A stretch of DNA of 64,000 bases from Bifidobacterium myosotis (GCF_002259745.1 NZ_MWWW01000004.1:62001-126000), one strand, 5' to 3'. Shown: positions 16,672 to 26,577, numbered from the stretch's first letter. Made by a program: numbers and translations. The notes: generated from the sequence alone by a model not told the origin.

Positions 16672-17151
16672 ATGAGCGATATGACTATTCGTCGGGCCAC
16701 GACGGCCGACATGCCTCGGATTGACGATCTGCTGTTCCAGGTGGCCGAGGTGCATCACCGGGGCCGTCCGGATCTGTTCAAGGGCGGCGCCAAGAAATAC
16801 ACCGATGATGAGCTGGCCGGCATCCTAGCCGATGATTCCCGGCCGGTCTTCGTGGCGGTCGACGCCGACGGCCGGGTGGTGGGCTACGCGTTCTGCGTCT
16901 TCCAACAGCATCCGAACAACCATGTGCTCACGGATATCAAAACCCTGTACATCGATGACCTGTGCGTGGACGAACAGGCGCGCGGCACGCATGTGGGGTC
17001 CGCGCTCTATCGCTACGTGCTTGATTTCGCACGGCGATCGGAATGCCACAACGTGACGCTTAACGTCTGGTCGTGCAATCCCGGTGCGCAGGCCTTCTAC
17101 GAGCATATGGGACTGACCCCGTACCGCATCGGCATGGAGCAGATCTTGTAG
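16672..17151 (+). CDS. GNAT family N-acetyltransferase
   Basis: A 159-residue acetyltransferase that begins MTIRRATTADMPRIDDLL. Motif A is LYIDDLCVDEQARGTHVGSA and motif B is NPGAQAFYEHMGL. The substrate is unknown. A perfect TATAAT (16659-16664) ends seven bases before the ATG, so transcription should begin on the start codon. It is divergent from vsr, and a hairpin follows the stop. Confidence 0.85.
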   Translation: MSDMTIRRATTADMPRIDDLLFQVAEVHHRGRPDLFKGGAKKYTDDELAGILADDSRPVFVAVDADGRVVGYAFCVFQQHPNNHVLTDIKTLYIDDLCVDEQARGTHVGSALYRYVLDFARRSECHNVTLNVWSCNPGAQAFYEHMGLTPYRIGMEQIL

Positions 17152-17157
17152 GCAGAC

Positions 17158-17187
17158 TGTGCGGCCGTGTAATCATACAGCCGCACA
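17158..17187. terminator. Hairpin between the GNAT gene and the SNF2 helicase gene
   Basis: TGTGCGGC (17158-17165) pairs with GCCGCACA (17180-17187) in the gap between convergent genes. Confidence 0.5.
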
Positions 17188-17230
17188 ATCACACCATCAG
17201 ATAGCCAATAGTCATACCGCACAGGCTGCG

Positions 17231-20200
17231 TCATCCCAGCAGATCGAGCAGATCGTCCCTGGTCAAGGTGGCGATGGAAGCGGGTGCCGCTTCGGCGTTC
17301 GATTCCAGAGCGAACGACGGATCGGTGAACTGCCGGGCGAGTTCGCTCTTGGTGTGCTGCAGTTCGAGGATGCGCTCCTCGATGGTGTCCTTGGCCACCA
17401 CCTGATACACGTTGACGTCCTGGGTTTGGCCGATGCGGTGGGCACGGTCGGTGGCCTGTTCCTGCGCTGCGGCGTTCCACCACGGATCGGCGTGGATCAC
17501 CACGCTTGCACCGGTCAGATTCAGGCCCGTGTTGCCCGCCTTCAGTGAGATCAGGAAGGCAGGGGTGTCGTCCGCATTGAATCGGTCCACCAGTTCGAGG
17601 CGCTGCTTTTTGGGCGTGGAACCGGTGATGGTGTAGTACCGCAGCCCCTGCGTATCGAACCGCTGGGCGATGAGCCCCAGGAAACTGGTGAACTGCGAGA
17701 AGACCAACGCCTTCTTGCCCTCATTCATGCAGGTTTCCACCAATTCGACGATGGCGGCCAGCTTGGCCGACTGATCTTTGGCATCCGCATAGAGCAGCCG
17801 AGGATCGCAGCAAATCTGGCGCAGTCGGGTCAGTTCGGCGAGAATACGAATCTTCGAGGTGTTGAAGTCGTTCTGATCGCTATGTTCGAGCTGCATCCGG
17901 AGACGCTGCTCGTGGGCGGCGTAGAGCTTACGCTGCTCGCCTTCCAATTGCACGGTCAGCACGGTTTCCATCTTGTCCGGCAGATCGGTGAGCACCTGCG
18001 ATTTGAGCCGTCGTTTGATGAATACGCCCACCAACGACTGCAACCGATGCGCCACTCTCGCCGATTCGGGATTGACCTGTGCTGCGGCACGCCCTTCCTC
18101 AGTGGTCGTATCCGCCGCACGGCCGTTGGCGATGGGCAGCTCATACCGCTCCCGGAACCGCTTATACGAGCCGAGCAGACCGGGCATGAGGAAGTCGAAG
18201 ATGCTCCACAACTCGGACAGCCGGTTTTCGATCGGCGTGCCGGTCAGGGCGAATCGATGGTCCGCAGCCACCGACTTCACCGCCTTGGCGATCTTGGTGG
18301 TGTGGTTTTTGATGTATTGCGCCTCATCCAACGCCATCACCATGAACCGACGCTGGGCGGCCGACGATTGGACATCCGACGACCGAGCATCCGACGATTC
18401 GTCCAATGATTGAACGTCCACCGATAGCTGACTTGACTGCTGGCCTGGCTGCCGGCTTGGCTGCCAGCCTTGCGCCGAGTCCAGTCCCATAGAACCGTCC
18501 ACCGCAGTGTAATCATCGACGTCCCGCCGAAGCAGATCGTACGAGGTGATCAGCACGGTAGGCTTATCCGAACCGAATGCACGGGCTATTGCCGCCCGGC
18601 GCTCGGACTTGGAGCCGGCAACCACCACGGCATGAAGCCCCGGCGCGAATTTGCCGAATTCGGCCGCCCAATTGTAGACCAGCGACGCCGGGCACACGAT
18701 CAATGACGGGCTTGCCGAAGCGGTGATCTGATAGCGGGAGAGCAGCAGCGTAATCAACTGCACGGACTTGCCCAATCCCATCTCATCGGCGAGGATGCCG
18801 CCGAAGCCTTTGTCGCATAGCGTGCTCAGCCATTGGAACCCCTCGACCTGATAGGGGCGCAATACGGCCTTGAGCCCGTCCGGTACCGCATAGGAGCGTG
18901 GGTCGATGACCTTCATGTCATCGATGTAGTCCGTGAACGAGGAGTCCTTGACCACGTCCGACCCGTCGTCCGGCAGTTCTCCGTCCAGCAGGAACGCCTG
19001 ACCGCCAGGCAGGGTGATCAACCCGGAGTTAAGGTCATCCTCGCTGAGGTCGAGATCACGCGCGAGCTTGTCCAACGTGTCCAGCCGGGCTCCACCAAGC
19101 TTGACAAGCGTGCCATCCTTCAGCTGGTGGTACTGCTGTCTGCGTCGATACGACGCCAGCAATGCGCCGACCTCATCCGGCGGCACCTCATCGGCGATGG
19201 GCGAGATCTCCACCAGATTGCCCTTGACCGACAGCCCCACCTTGACGCTGGGCGCGGCGGGAGACACCAACCGGTCAAAGGCCGGCGTGGTGAACACCTT
19301 GCCCATGTCATGCAATGCCGGAAGACCTTCGTCGAACAGGCGAACCAGCTGCGTGGTGTCGTCACGGTTGATGACGGCCGCTCTGGACGAGGAGGCAGCG
19401 CCGGAAGACGCGCCACGTCCTCTTCTGCTCGTTCTTCGCGCCGTCTCGGACATCATCGCGCGAGCATCCGGCATGGTGAAGAACTCACGTACCACGTCCA
19501 ATGCCAGATGTTCCGTATCGAAATCACGTCCGAGCACCACGCGGGGTTCACGGTCGCCACCGGCATGCGAACGGTCTGCGCCGGGAATCGGTTCGGCAGG
19601 CCCGGCCGGCAGCAACGGCACCACCGTATCGTCGTATCGGGCCTTGACCTCGCACTGCACGCCATGTTCATCTCGGTCCAGATAGAATTGCGGCTCGCAA
19701 TTCACCGGCTGCAACGACACCAACTCCCGCGGCAGCTCGCCGGACTCCAGCAGCCCCGCCCCCACCAATCGGGGCAACAGCGTACGGGCGAACAAGGCGA
19801 TGTCATCCCCCGCAATGACCTGCCCCGGCGAATCCGGAACGAAGAGCTCACCCAACAGTCCCGCCAGCGGCTTCAACGGTTGCGGGCATCGCACGAACCG
19901 GCATCCTGCCGCACTGATTCTCTGCGATTCGGCCATCATGGCCGATACCGCCCTTGGCACGGATTCCGGGGGCGACAGCAACAGCCAGACATGCTCGGCG
20001 CCCTCGATCACCGTTTCAATCGAGGGGGTGCCGGTAAGCAGATAGCCCGCATCCGGCCCATACAACTTGAAATCCCGACGCTCAATGCGCATGGTGAACA
20101 AGGTCTCCCCGTCCTCCACCGGCACGGTTGCCGGCTGGGAGGAAAACCATGTGTCCAGAACCAGCCTCACATTGGCCCCCGCACGGGAATCCAACAGTTC

Positions 20201-21505
20201 CGCGACCTCAGCCGACGAGAGGGTCAGACGACGGTCGATGGCGATATGGCCGTAATACCGGTCCTGCTGTTCGGCGGCCTGACGAATGGCAATGGCTGAT
20301 TTCAACAGTCCCAGCAACGAACGCGACTGTGCGTCGAACATGTCCGGCGTATGGGTGAACGCAAGTTTCTGCCCATAGCTCACATATGAGCCTTCCACGA
20401 TCGCCGTCACGAACTGGGGAATCGATTTCAGCACATAGTCCGATCCATTGGATGACGAACCGATCTTGAATTCCACGCTCCACACGCCGTCGATGAATCT
20501 CAGTATCGGGGTGAGACGCACCTGTCCGGGAGCCACGGTCTCCGGCATGCCGCGATACCCGTCCGAACCGGTTCCCGATCGGACGCGGCCTCCCGAAGCT
20601 CCGGAGGTATGCGCGGACCGTCCACCGTGCTCCCCCAATCGCTGCATCATCGCGGACCTGCGTCGCGACTTGGCTTGGGCATCCCGCTCGTCCATGCGCT
20701 CCATATAGGCGAGCAAGGCCCGAGATGGGCGCACGGCCCCCGCCCGGTATCCGGAGAACCGCTGCGGTTCGTCGCAGAACGCCAAGGCGAGCGCCGCCAT
20801 GTGCTTGCACATGCCATAGCCCCGCCCATAAGCCGGGCATGTGCAGCTGCCGCCGTTCACCTCACCGGTATCCAGATCGAATTGCACATCGGTGCGGTAC
20901 CGGCTGCCGGGACTCGTCACGCCACGCAACACGGCATCAAGTTCACCATATCGGGCACGATTGTTATCCCGATAGGCGGGTTCGAGCATCAAAGTGTCGG
21001 CCATGCGCACGATGCCGCGAGCACGGTCCATCACCGCGTTCGAAACCGAGGTGGTCACATCACGACGCAACTCGGCGAAGGGTATCTGTCGAGACGCATG
21101 CGGAGTCGAATCATCGTCATCCCCATCGCCGAACCAGACGCCACGCCCCTGACGATACGGCACCACAGCATCCTTGGCGGAAAGGCTGCCTCCGGCACCG
21201 AACGCTGCCTCACCCGGCTCATCACCGACGATATCACCATCGCCATCGCCCGGACCGAACTTCCATGGGTCCCGTCGGCGCAGACGATGTCCCCACGCGG
21301 CTCCCGATTCCTCCGAATCGGCATCATAACCGTCCACATCCATGGAATCGCCGCCGTCCAGGACCTCGTCATCGGGGTCATATGCACCACGACTACGTCG
21401 GACTCGGCTGATCCCGTCATCGACGGCATACGAATCACCGTCATAGCGGTCGTCGCCGGACAAGTCATCGGAGACATGCCCGAATACGCCATACCGTTTG
21501 ACCAT
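17231..21505 (-). CDS. SNF2-family DEAD-like helicase with SWIM zinc finger
   Basis: A 1,424-residue Swi2/Snf2 ATPase. An acidic, low-complexity N-terminus (to about 115) precedes a SWIM finger (CTCPAYGRGYGMCKH, about 220-240). A long middle region follows. The motor has ADEMGLGKSVQL (motif I), LDEAQYIKN (motif II), LTGTPIENRL (III), and NTGLNLTGA with DRAHRIGQ (V/VI). A serine/glutamine-rich insert of about 40 residues sits just before motif II. Such proteins remodel protein-DNA complexes; the bacterial role is not settled. The start at 21505 has AAAGGAGAGG upstream. It is divergent from a WYL regulator by 82 bp. Confidence 0.92.
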   Translation of the reverse strand: MVKRYGVFGHVSDDLSGDDRYDGDSYAVDDGISRVRRSRGAYDPDDEVLDGGDSMDVDGYDADSEESGAAWGHRLRRRDPWKFGPGDGDGDIVGDEPGEAAFGAGGSLSAKDAVVPYRQGRGVWFGDGDDDDSTPHASRQIPFAELRRDVTTSVSNAVMDRARGIVRMADTLMLEPAYRDNNRARYGELDAVLRGVTSPGSRYRTDVQFDLDTGEVNGGSCTCPAYGRGYGMCKHMAALALAFCDEPQRFSGYRAGAVRPSRALLAYMERMDERDAQAKSRRRSAMMQRLGEHGGRSAHTSGASGGRVRSGTGSDGYRGMPETVAPGQVRLTPILRFIDGVWSVEFKIGSSSNGSDYVLKSIPQFVTAIVEGSYVSYGQKLAFTHTPDMFDAQSRSLLGLLKSAIAIRQAAEQQDRYYGHIAIDRRLTLSSAEVAELLDSRAGANVRLVLDTWFSSQPATVPVEDGETLFTMRIERRDFKLYGPDAGYLLTGTPSIETVIEGAEHVWLLLSPPESVPRAVSAMMAESQRISAAGCRFVRCPQPLKPLAGLLGELFVPDSPGQVIAGDDIALFARTLLPRLVGAGLLESGELPRELVSLQPVNCEPQFYLDRDEHGVQCEVKARYDDTVVPLLPAGPAEPIPGADRSHAGGDREPRVVLGRDFDTEHLALDVVREFFTMPDARAMMSETARRTSRRGRGASSGAASSSRAAVINRDDTTQLVRLFDEGLPALHDMGKVFTTPAFDRLVSPAAPSVKVGLSVKGNLVEISPIADEVPPDEVGALLASYRRRQQYHQLKDGTLVKLGGARLDTLDKLARDLDLSEDDLNSGLITLPGGQAFLLDGELPDDGSDVVKDSSFTDYIDDMKVIDPRSYAVPDGLKAVLRPYQVEGFQWLSTLCDKGFGGILADEMGLGKSVQLITLLLSRYQITASASPSLIVCPASLVYNWAAEFGKFAPGLHAVVVAGSKSERRAAIARAFGSDKPTVLITSYDLLRRDVDDYTAVDGSMGLDSAQGWQPSRQPGQQSSQLSVDVQSLDESSDARSSDVQSSAAQRRFMVMALDEAQYIKNHTTKIAKAVKSVAADHRFALTGTPIENRLSELWSIFDFLMPGLLGSYKRFRERYELPIANGRAADTTTEEGRAAAQVNPESARVAHRLQSLVGVFIKRRLKSQVLTDLPDKMETVLTVQLEGEQRKLYAAHEQRLRMQLEHSDQNDFNTSKIRILAELTRLRQICCDPRLLYADAKDQSAKLAAIVELVETCMNEGKKALVFSQFTSFLGLIAQRFDTQGLRYYTITGSTPKKQRLELVDRFNADDTPAFLISLKAGNTGLNLTGASVVIHADPWWNAAAQEQATDRAHRIGQTQDVNVYQVVAKDTIEERILELQHTKSELARQFTDPSFALESNAEAAPASIATLTRDDLLDLLG

Positions 21506-21587
21506 GAGGCACCTCTCCTTTCGATCCTCCGCATCGGCACAGGCCCAACATTCCCATCCTAGACGAAGGACGCGGTAGCCTTGAGTT

Positions 21588-22688
21588 ATGGATGACGACA
21601 TCGCCACGAAGCGCAAGACCTATGCCGGCAACGCCGCACTCGACGTCTTCGAGGTGCTGTGGCGCCACACCTACTTCGGTCACGGTCTGACCGTGCGCCA
21701 GATCCGCGACGAGCTTGGGCGCATGCACCAATACGCCGACCCCGGCGAACTGCCCACGGAGAAAACCGTGCGTAACCAGCTGAGGAAGCTGGCCGCCACC
21801 CGTTTTCTCGGCCGCACCATAGGGCATCTCGACGAGAGCGATTTGGATGGTGTGGAATGCGCCGACCCACAGCCGGGCTGGTACATGGACGCCTTCCTTT
21901 CCACGGCCGAGATGCGTCTTCTGGCCGACAGTCTGACACTGTCGCGCATCAGTCTGGATACGTTGGATGATCTGGTGGGCAAAATCCGGGAACTGGCCGG
22001 CGCCGCCGGAGCCGGCATCGACTATCTCGGCCATGTCGCCACCTACACGCACATCAATGGCGAATTCCTGTCCACCATCGACCAGCTCAACCAGGCCATC
22101 GAGGACGGCCATGGCGTGACCTTCCAATACCGTGACTACGGCCCCGACGGCACGCTGGTACCACATGCAAGCCGCACCGGCGCGGGCAGCACCTACATCG
22201 CAGACCCCTACCAGATGGTGTACAAAAACGGCCGCTACTACCTCATCTGCCATCTCCATGGCGAGGACAAGCTGCGTATTTTCGTGGTCAACCGCATCAC
22301 GAACGTGAGCACGAAAGGACGGACCGGCACGGTTCCGCTGGAACGCCCCGCGCCGGAAGGGTTCGACGCCGTGAACTTCATGAGGCACCGGCCCTATCCC
22401 GTCGCCGACGACCCCGTACGCATCCGCATGCGCATTCGGGATACGTCCATGCTCAACAACGTGTTCGAATGGTTCGATGACCCGCATATCATGCAATCGC
22501 CGGACGGCAAGCAGTTCGATGTGACGGTGGAATCCCCGGAACGCGCGGTGTTCTGGTGGGCGCTGCAATATTCGTGGGACGGCCGTGTGACGATTCTCGA
22601 GCCCGATTCGCTCAAACGCAAACTGTTCGACGCCGGTACGCGCATGGCCCGGACCTACGATCCCAAATCCACAGACCAATCCCACTGA
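21588..22688 (+). CDS. WYL-domain transcriptional regulator
   Basis: A 366-residue protein with an N-terminal helix-turn-helix-like part (LTVRQIRDELG, about 34-44, then EKTVRNQLRKL) and a WYL domain in which QMVYKNGRYYLICHLHG stands at about 205-221. The family senses small ligands or nucleic acids and often controls neighbouring DNA-processing genes. The ATG lies six bases after TAGCCT (21576-21581), so the mRNA is likely leaderless. It is divergent from the SNF2 helicase gene, which is a plausible target. Confidence 0.85.
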   Translation: MDDDIATKRKTYAGNAALDVFEVLWRHTYFGHGLTVRQIRDELGRMHQYADPGELPTEKTVRNQLRKLAATRFLGRTIGHLDESDLDGVECADPQPGWYMDAFLSTAEMRLLADSLTLSRISLDTLDDLVGKIRELAGAAGAGIDYLGHVATYTHINGEFLSTIDQLNQAIEDGHGVTFQYRDYGPDGTLVPHASRTGAGSTYIADPYQMVYKNGRYYLICHLHGEDKLRIFVVNRITNVSTKGRTGTVPLERPAPEGFDAVNFMRHRPYPVADDPVRIRMRIRDTSMLNNVFEWFDDPHIMQSPDGKQFDVTVESPERAVFWWALQYSWDGRVTILEPDSLKRKLFDAGTRMARTYDPKSTDQSH

Positions 22689-22707
22689 CGGCAGGTCTGC
22701 GACGAAC

Positions 22708-22747
22708 ACGATTATTGCGATTATCGCGATAAGCGCAATAATCGCAA
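22708..22747. terminator. Palindromic hairpin after the WYL gene
   Basis: ATTATTGCG and CGCAATAAT frame an inner TTATCGCGATAA palindrome just after the WYL stop codon. It may act as a terminator. Confidence 0.4.
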
Positions 22748-22943
22748 CGTCTATCACCGGCATGGCCATAACCATCGGCAGCGAGTTCGGCATCATATCT
22801 GGTGCTGCCAGTATCACCGACGTCATTGCGGACGGCAACGTCCCCATTATCGTCCCCATCAACGTGCATGCCACCGACATGTTCCACCTCCTCTCGATTC
22901 CGACCGGCATCGCGTCCCGTTATTGTCTCATCGACCAAACAAG

Positions 22944-22961
22944 TCGGTAAATTTTTACCGA
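22944..22961. promoter_or_regulatory. Candidate operator upstream of dapD
   Basis: CGGTAAA-TT-TTTACCG with one further T/A pair gives two 8-bp arms around two bases. It stands about 118 bp before dapD and 64 bp outside an orphan strong ribosome-binding site on the minus strand. The regulator is unknown. Confidence 0.45.
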
Positions 22962-23078
22962 ACGCCACGAAGACAAGCCATTCCCGGGCAATTCGGGCCG
23001 GTCTAACCAGACATGCGGCTATCGTGGAAACCATTGACCGCCTTACCTGGCAGGCAAACAAACAACAAAGGAGCAAGC

Positions 23079-24098
23079 ATGAGCGAAGCGCGTACCGCAT
23101 GGGGATGGGGTCTGGCCAGCATTGACGCCGCCGGCACCGTTCTGGACGTCTGGTACCCCGAATTGACGCTGGGCCCGGCACCGGCCGAGGCCGACCGTCC
23201 GAATCACGATTTCGGCACCTTGGCCAGCACCGAGGCGGATGCCCGCGGCGTTCGCCGTACCCCGGTGTTCACCATCAGCCAGCTGGATGAGCCGATTGCC
23301 GACGCCGCCGACGCCTACCTCAGGCTGCACCTGCTGAGCATGCGTCTGGCCAAGCCGAACACCTTGAATCTGGACGGCATCTTCGCCCAGCTCAACAACG
23401 TGGTGTGGACCAACTACGGTCCGTTCGCCGTGGAGGACTTCTCGCTCAGGAAGGCGGATGTGGAACGCGCCGTCACGGACGCCGCTCTGGCCTTCGCATC
23501 TCAGGCCGGTCTGCCGGCCGCTGCCCCCGCAGCTACCGTGAACGTCTTCGGCGTGGACAAGTTCCCGCGCATGATCGACTACGTGGTGCCCACCGGTGTG
23601 CGCATCGGCGATGCCGACCGCGTTCGTCTCGGCGCCTACCTGTCCGAAGGCACCACGGTGATGCACGCCGGCTTCGTGAACTTCAACGCCGGCACGCTTG
23701 GCGTCTCCATGGTCGAAGGCCGCGTCTCCCAAGGCGTGGTGGTCGGCAACGGCTCCGATATCGGCGGCGGCGCCTCCATCATGGGTACGCTTTCCGGCGG
23801 CGGCAAGCTCCGCAACTCCATCGGCGAGCACTCGCTGCTCGGCGCCAACGCCGGCATCGGCATCTCTCTGGGCGACAACTGCGTCGTCGAAGCCGGCCTC
23901 TACGTCACAGCCGGCACCAAGATCACCGTCTGGGACAAGGCCAAAGCCGCCGCCGGCGAACCACTCGACGTGGTCAAGGGCGCCGATCTTTCCGGCAAGG
24001 ACAACATCCTCTTCATCCGCAACTCGGTCAGCGGCCGTATCGAGGCCCGCTACCGGAAGGTGGGCATTGAGCTTAACGCCAAGTTGCATAAGAACTGA
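23079..24098 (+). CDS. dapD: 2,3,4,5-tetrahydropyridine-2,6-dicarboxylate N-succinyltransferase
   Basis: A 339-residue enzyme of lysine/diaminopimelate synthesis that succinylates tetrahydrodipicolinate. The C-terminal half is a left-handed beta-helix of hexapeptide repeats ([17 protein letters not shown], then [15 protein letters not shown]). The region [18 protein letters not shown] with a following [12 protein letters not shown] matches the actinobacterial DapD type. AAAGGAGC precedes the start. A tight hairpin overlaps the stop codon. It stands alone, so the rest of the pathway must be elsewhere. Confidence 0.93.
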   Translation: MSEARTAWGWGLASIDAAGTVLDVWYPELTLGPAPAEADRPNHDFGTLASTEADARGVRRTPVFTISQLDEPIADAADAYLRLHLLSMRLAKPNTLNLDGIFAQLNNVVWTNYGPFAVEDFSLRKADVERAVTDAALAFASQAGLPAAAPAATVNVFGVDKFPRMIDYVVPTGVRIGDADRVRLGAYLSEGTTVMHAGFVNFNAGTLGVSMVEGRVSQGVVVGNGSDIGGGASIMGTLSGGGKLRNSIGEHSLLGANAGIGISLGDNCVVEAGLYVTAGTKITVWDKAKAAAGEPLDVVKGADLSGKDNILFIRNSVSGRIEARYRKVGIELNAKLHKN

Positions 24099-24160
24099 CA
24101 TAGTCAGTTCTTATGCAACCATTATGAGTGGGGCCTCTCCTTGAAAAGAGAGGCCCCACT
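24084..24160. terminator. Two strong hairpins between dapD and gltA
   Basis: The first has perfect 16-bp arms (24084-24099 / 24103-24118) and contains the dapD stop codon. The second has perfect 13-bp arms AGTGGGGCCTCTC (24127-24139) / GAGAGGCCCCACT (24148-24160). Together they separate convergent genes. Confidence 0.8.
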
Positions 24161-24165
24161 GGCGT

Positions 24166-25458
24166 CTAGCGCTCCTCCAGCGGCACGTAGTCACGCTGGA
24201 CGGGGCCAGTGTAGACCTGCCGCGGACGTCCGATCTTGGTGTTCGGATCGGCCAACATCTCGCGGTACTGGGCAATCCAACCGGGGATGCGGCCAAGTGC
24301 GAACAGCGTGGTGAACATGGCCGGGTCGAAGCCGATGGCACGGTAGATGAGTCCCGTGTAGAAATCCACGTTCGGGTACAGGTTGCGTGAGACGAAGTAA
24401 TCGTCGTGCAGAGCGATATCCTCAAGCTCGGTGGCCACGTCGAACAGCGCACGCTCGTCGCTGGGCAACTTCTGCGTGTCCTCGCGCTCCATGATCTTCT
24501 CCAGATACTGCTTCGCGATGGCGGCACGAGGATCATAGGACTTGTACACGCGATGCCCCAGACCGGAGATCTTCTGACCGTTCTCCTTGGCCTCACGCAC
24601 GAACTCGGCCACGGACTTACCGGAGTCGCGAATCGCCTTGAGCTGGCGGAGCACCGCCTCGTTCGCGCCACCGTGCAACGGGCCGGACAGGGCGTTCACG
24701 CCGGCGGCGATCGCGGAATACAGGTTGGCATGCGCCGAACCGGCGATACGCACGACGGATGTGGAGCAGTTCTGCTCATGGTCGGCGTGGATGATCAGCA
24801 GCCGGCCCAGCGCATGCACATACAGCGGGTCGGATTCGAACGGCTCGTACGGCACCGCGAAGCACATCCGCAGGAAATCGTCCACATAGCCGCGCGCGTA
24901 ATCGGGGTACAGCATCGGCTCATCACGGCGACGACGGAAGATGTACGACACAATCGTGCGGACCTTGGCCATGATGATGACCGCGGCCTCATCAAGCTGG
25001 TCGGAATCGTTGATGTCCGTGGTGTCCGGGTAGAACGTGGCCAGCGCGTTGATGGCGGAGGCGAGCACGCTCATCGGATGAGCGGTGCGCGGGAACGAGC
25101 CCATGAACGTACGGAAGTCCTCGCCCACCATCGTACGGTGGTTGATGTCGGAGACGAACCGGTCGTACTGCTCCTTGTTCGGCAGCTCACCGTGACGCAG
25201 TAGCCAAGCCACCTCCAGGAAATCGGACTGGTCGCACAGCTGCTCGATCGGATAGCCACGGTACCGCAGGATGGAATGCTTGCCGTCAATGAACGTGATC
25301 TTCGACTCGCATTGCGCCGTTGTGAGGAATCCGGGGTCGAGCGTAACCCAGCCGTCATTGCGCAGCGTGGAGACCACGATGCCGTCCGGCCCGGCGCTGG
25401 CCTTGACCACCGGCAGGGTGTATTTGCTGTCGTCCACATTCAGCTGGGCTGTTGCCAT
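24166..25458 (-). CDS. gltA: Citrate synthase
   Basis: A 430-residue type II citrate synthase. The histidines and aspartate of the active site are seen in LHGGANEAVLRQL, in GLGHRVYKSYDPRA and in the region around NVDFYTGLIYRAIGF. The N-terminus has the lid segment FIDGKHSILRYRGYPI. In bifidobacteria, which lack a full citrate cycle, it makes citrate on the way to 2-oxoglutarate and glutamate. AGGGGAGC precedes the ATG. It is a single gene, with strong hairpins downstream and an unusual repeat array about 180 bp upstream. Confidence 0.96.
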   Translation of the reverse strand: MATAQLNVDDSKYTLPVVKASAGPDGIVVSTLRNDGWVTLDPGFLTTAQCESKITFIDGKHSILRYRGYPIEQLCDQSDFLEVAWLLRHGELPNKEQYDRFVSDINHRTMVGEDFRTFMGSFPRTAHPMSVLASAINALATFYPDTTDINDSDQLDEAAVIIMAKVRTIVSYIFRRRRDEPMLYPDYARGYVDDFLRMCFAVPYEPFESDPLYVHALGRLLIIHADHEQNCSTSVVRIAGSAHANLYSAIAAGVNALSGPLHGGANEAVLRQLKAIRDSGKSVAEFVREAKENGQKISGLGHRVYKSYDPRAAIAKQYLEKIMEREDTQKLPSDERALFDVATELEDIALHDDYFVSRNLYPNVDFYTGLIYRAIGFDPAMFTTLFALGRIPGWIAQYREMLADPNTKIGRPRQVYTGPVQRDYVPLEER

Positions 25459-25794
25459 ACTTACGCTCCCCTATCTACGGACCGCATACATACGGCCTTC
25501 TCAAAAGTACGGCTCACTATATGGCATGCGTGTTTCAAGGCAAATCACCGTCTCAAAAACGCGGGAACAGCATTACATCCCTTCGCCAACACCCTCTCGC
25601 CCGTCGTCATCGACCGGGCACCGCAACCCCACGCCTCCCCACGGTGTAGGGATTGTCCCACGGTGTAGGGAACGAAAAACCGACCATCCCGCCAAAACCG
25701 CGGAAATAAGCCATTCCTCTTCCCTACATCATGGGGCAATCCCTACATCATGGGATGTTCCCTACACCGTGGGGTAAGCGACCTGCCCCGGCGA
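25459..25794. other. Intergenic region between gltA and map
   Basis: About 335 bases with the gltA promoter at the left and the 19-bp-periodic repeat array at the right. No credible gene. Confidence 0.5.
25638..25773. repeat. Inverted array of 15-bp units with 19-bp period
   Basis: Two units CCCACGGTGTAGGGA (25638-25652, 25657-25671) face three units in reverse, TCCCTACATCATGGG (25721-25735, 25740-25754) and TCCCTACACCGTGGG (25759-25773). Within each side the period is exactly 19 bp. A 48-base spacer lies between the sides. It sits between gltA and map, 22 bp beyond the map stop codon. Confidence 0.85.
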
Positions 25795-26577
25795 TTACAG
25801 ATTGCTGCGATTGGTGAGGATGATCGGGCCGTCCTCCGTGATGGCGATGGTGTGCTCGGAATGGGCACCACGGGAGCCGTCCTGGGAGCGCAGGGTCCAA
25901 CCGTCCTTGGAATCCTGGTAGATCTCGTCCGTGGTCTTGAGGAACCACGGCTCGATGGCGATGACCAGACCGTCGCGCAGCTTGTAGCCGTGATGCGCCT
26001 TGCCGTCGTTGGGCACATGCGGGTCGCCGTGCATGATGTGTCCCACACCGTGACCACCGAATTCAAGGTTGATCGGGTATCCGTATTCACGGGCGATGTC
26101 GCCGATGGTGGAGGAGATGTCACCAAGGCGGTTGCCGGGCTTGGCCACGTCGATGGCGGCGGCGAGCGCCTCCTGCGTGCACTTGATGAGTCGCAGATCC
26201 TCCGGATCGGGGTCGTTGCCCACCACGAAGCTCACGGCGGAGTCGGCGACCCAGCCGTCCACGCTGATCGCCAGATCGAGGGATACCAAATCGCCGTCCT
26301 TGAGGCTGTAGTCGTACGGGATACCGTGGAGCACGGCGTCGTTGACGGAGGTGCAGATGTAATGGGCAAACGGGCCGGTGCCGAAGTCCGGCGCGTAATC
26401 CACATAGCAGGATTCGGCGCCCTTGCGGTCCACGATCTTCTTGTGGACGAATTCGTCAATCTCCAGCAGGTTGGTGCCCACCTTGGTGGTCTCCTGCAGT
26501 TCCTTGAGAATGCCGGCAACGAAACGGCCCGCAGGCTTCATTTCCTCGATTTCACGAGGGGTTTTCAATTCGATCAT
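25795..26577 (-). CDS. map: Methionine aminopeptidase type I
   Basis: A 260-residue metalloprotease that removes the initiator methionine from nascent proteins. The five metal ligands are visible: the two aspartates in SLDLAISVDGWVADSA, the histidine of FGGHGVGH and the glutamates of IAIEPW and HSEHTIAI. An AGAAAG site precedes the start at 26577; an upstream ATG at 26628 has no such site. It is a single gene here, not linked to secY/adk as in some genomes. Confidence 0.95.
   Translation of the reverse strand: MIELKTPREIEEMKPAGRFVAGILKELQETTKVGTNLLEIDEFVHKKIVDRKGAESCYVDYAPDFGTGPFAHYICTSVNDAVLHGIPYDYSLKDGDLVSLDLAISVDGWVADSAVSFVVGNDPDPEDLRLIKCTQEALAAAIDVAKPGNRLGDISSTIGDIAREYGYPINLEFGGHGVGHIMHGDPHVPNDGKAHHGYKLRDGLVIAIEPWFLKTTDEIYQDSKDGWTLRSQDGSRGAHSEHTIAITEDGPIILTNRSNL

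Larger units (their letters stand above)
22689..23078. other. Intergenic region between the WYL gene and dapD
   Basis: About 390 bases. It holds the palindromic hairpin, the candidate operator and hydrophobic-coding open frames on both strands. None of these frames can be shown to be a gene. The minus-strand frame at 22880 has a strong GAGGAGGTGG site, discussed in the findings. Confidence 0.4.

Noticed and set aside
21465..22880. Minus-strand frame with a strong ribosome-binding site, antisense to the WYL gene
   Set aside because: Only the first 70 codons look protein-like; the rest is the mirror of the WYL gene. Kept as a finding, not as a gene.
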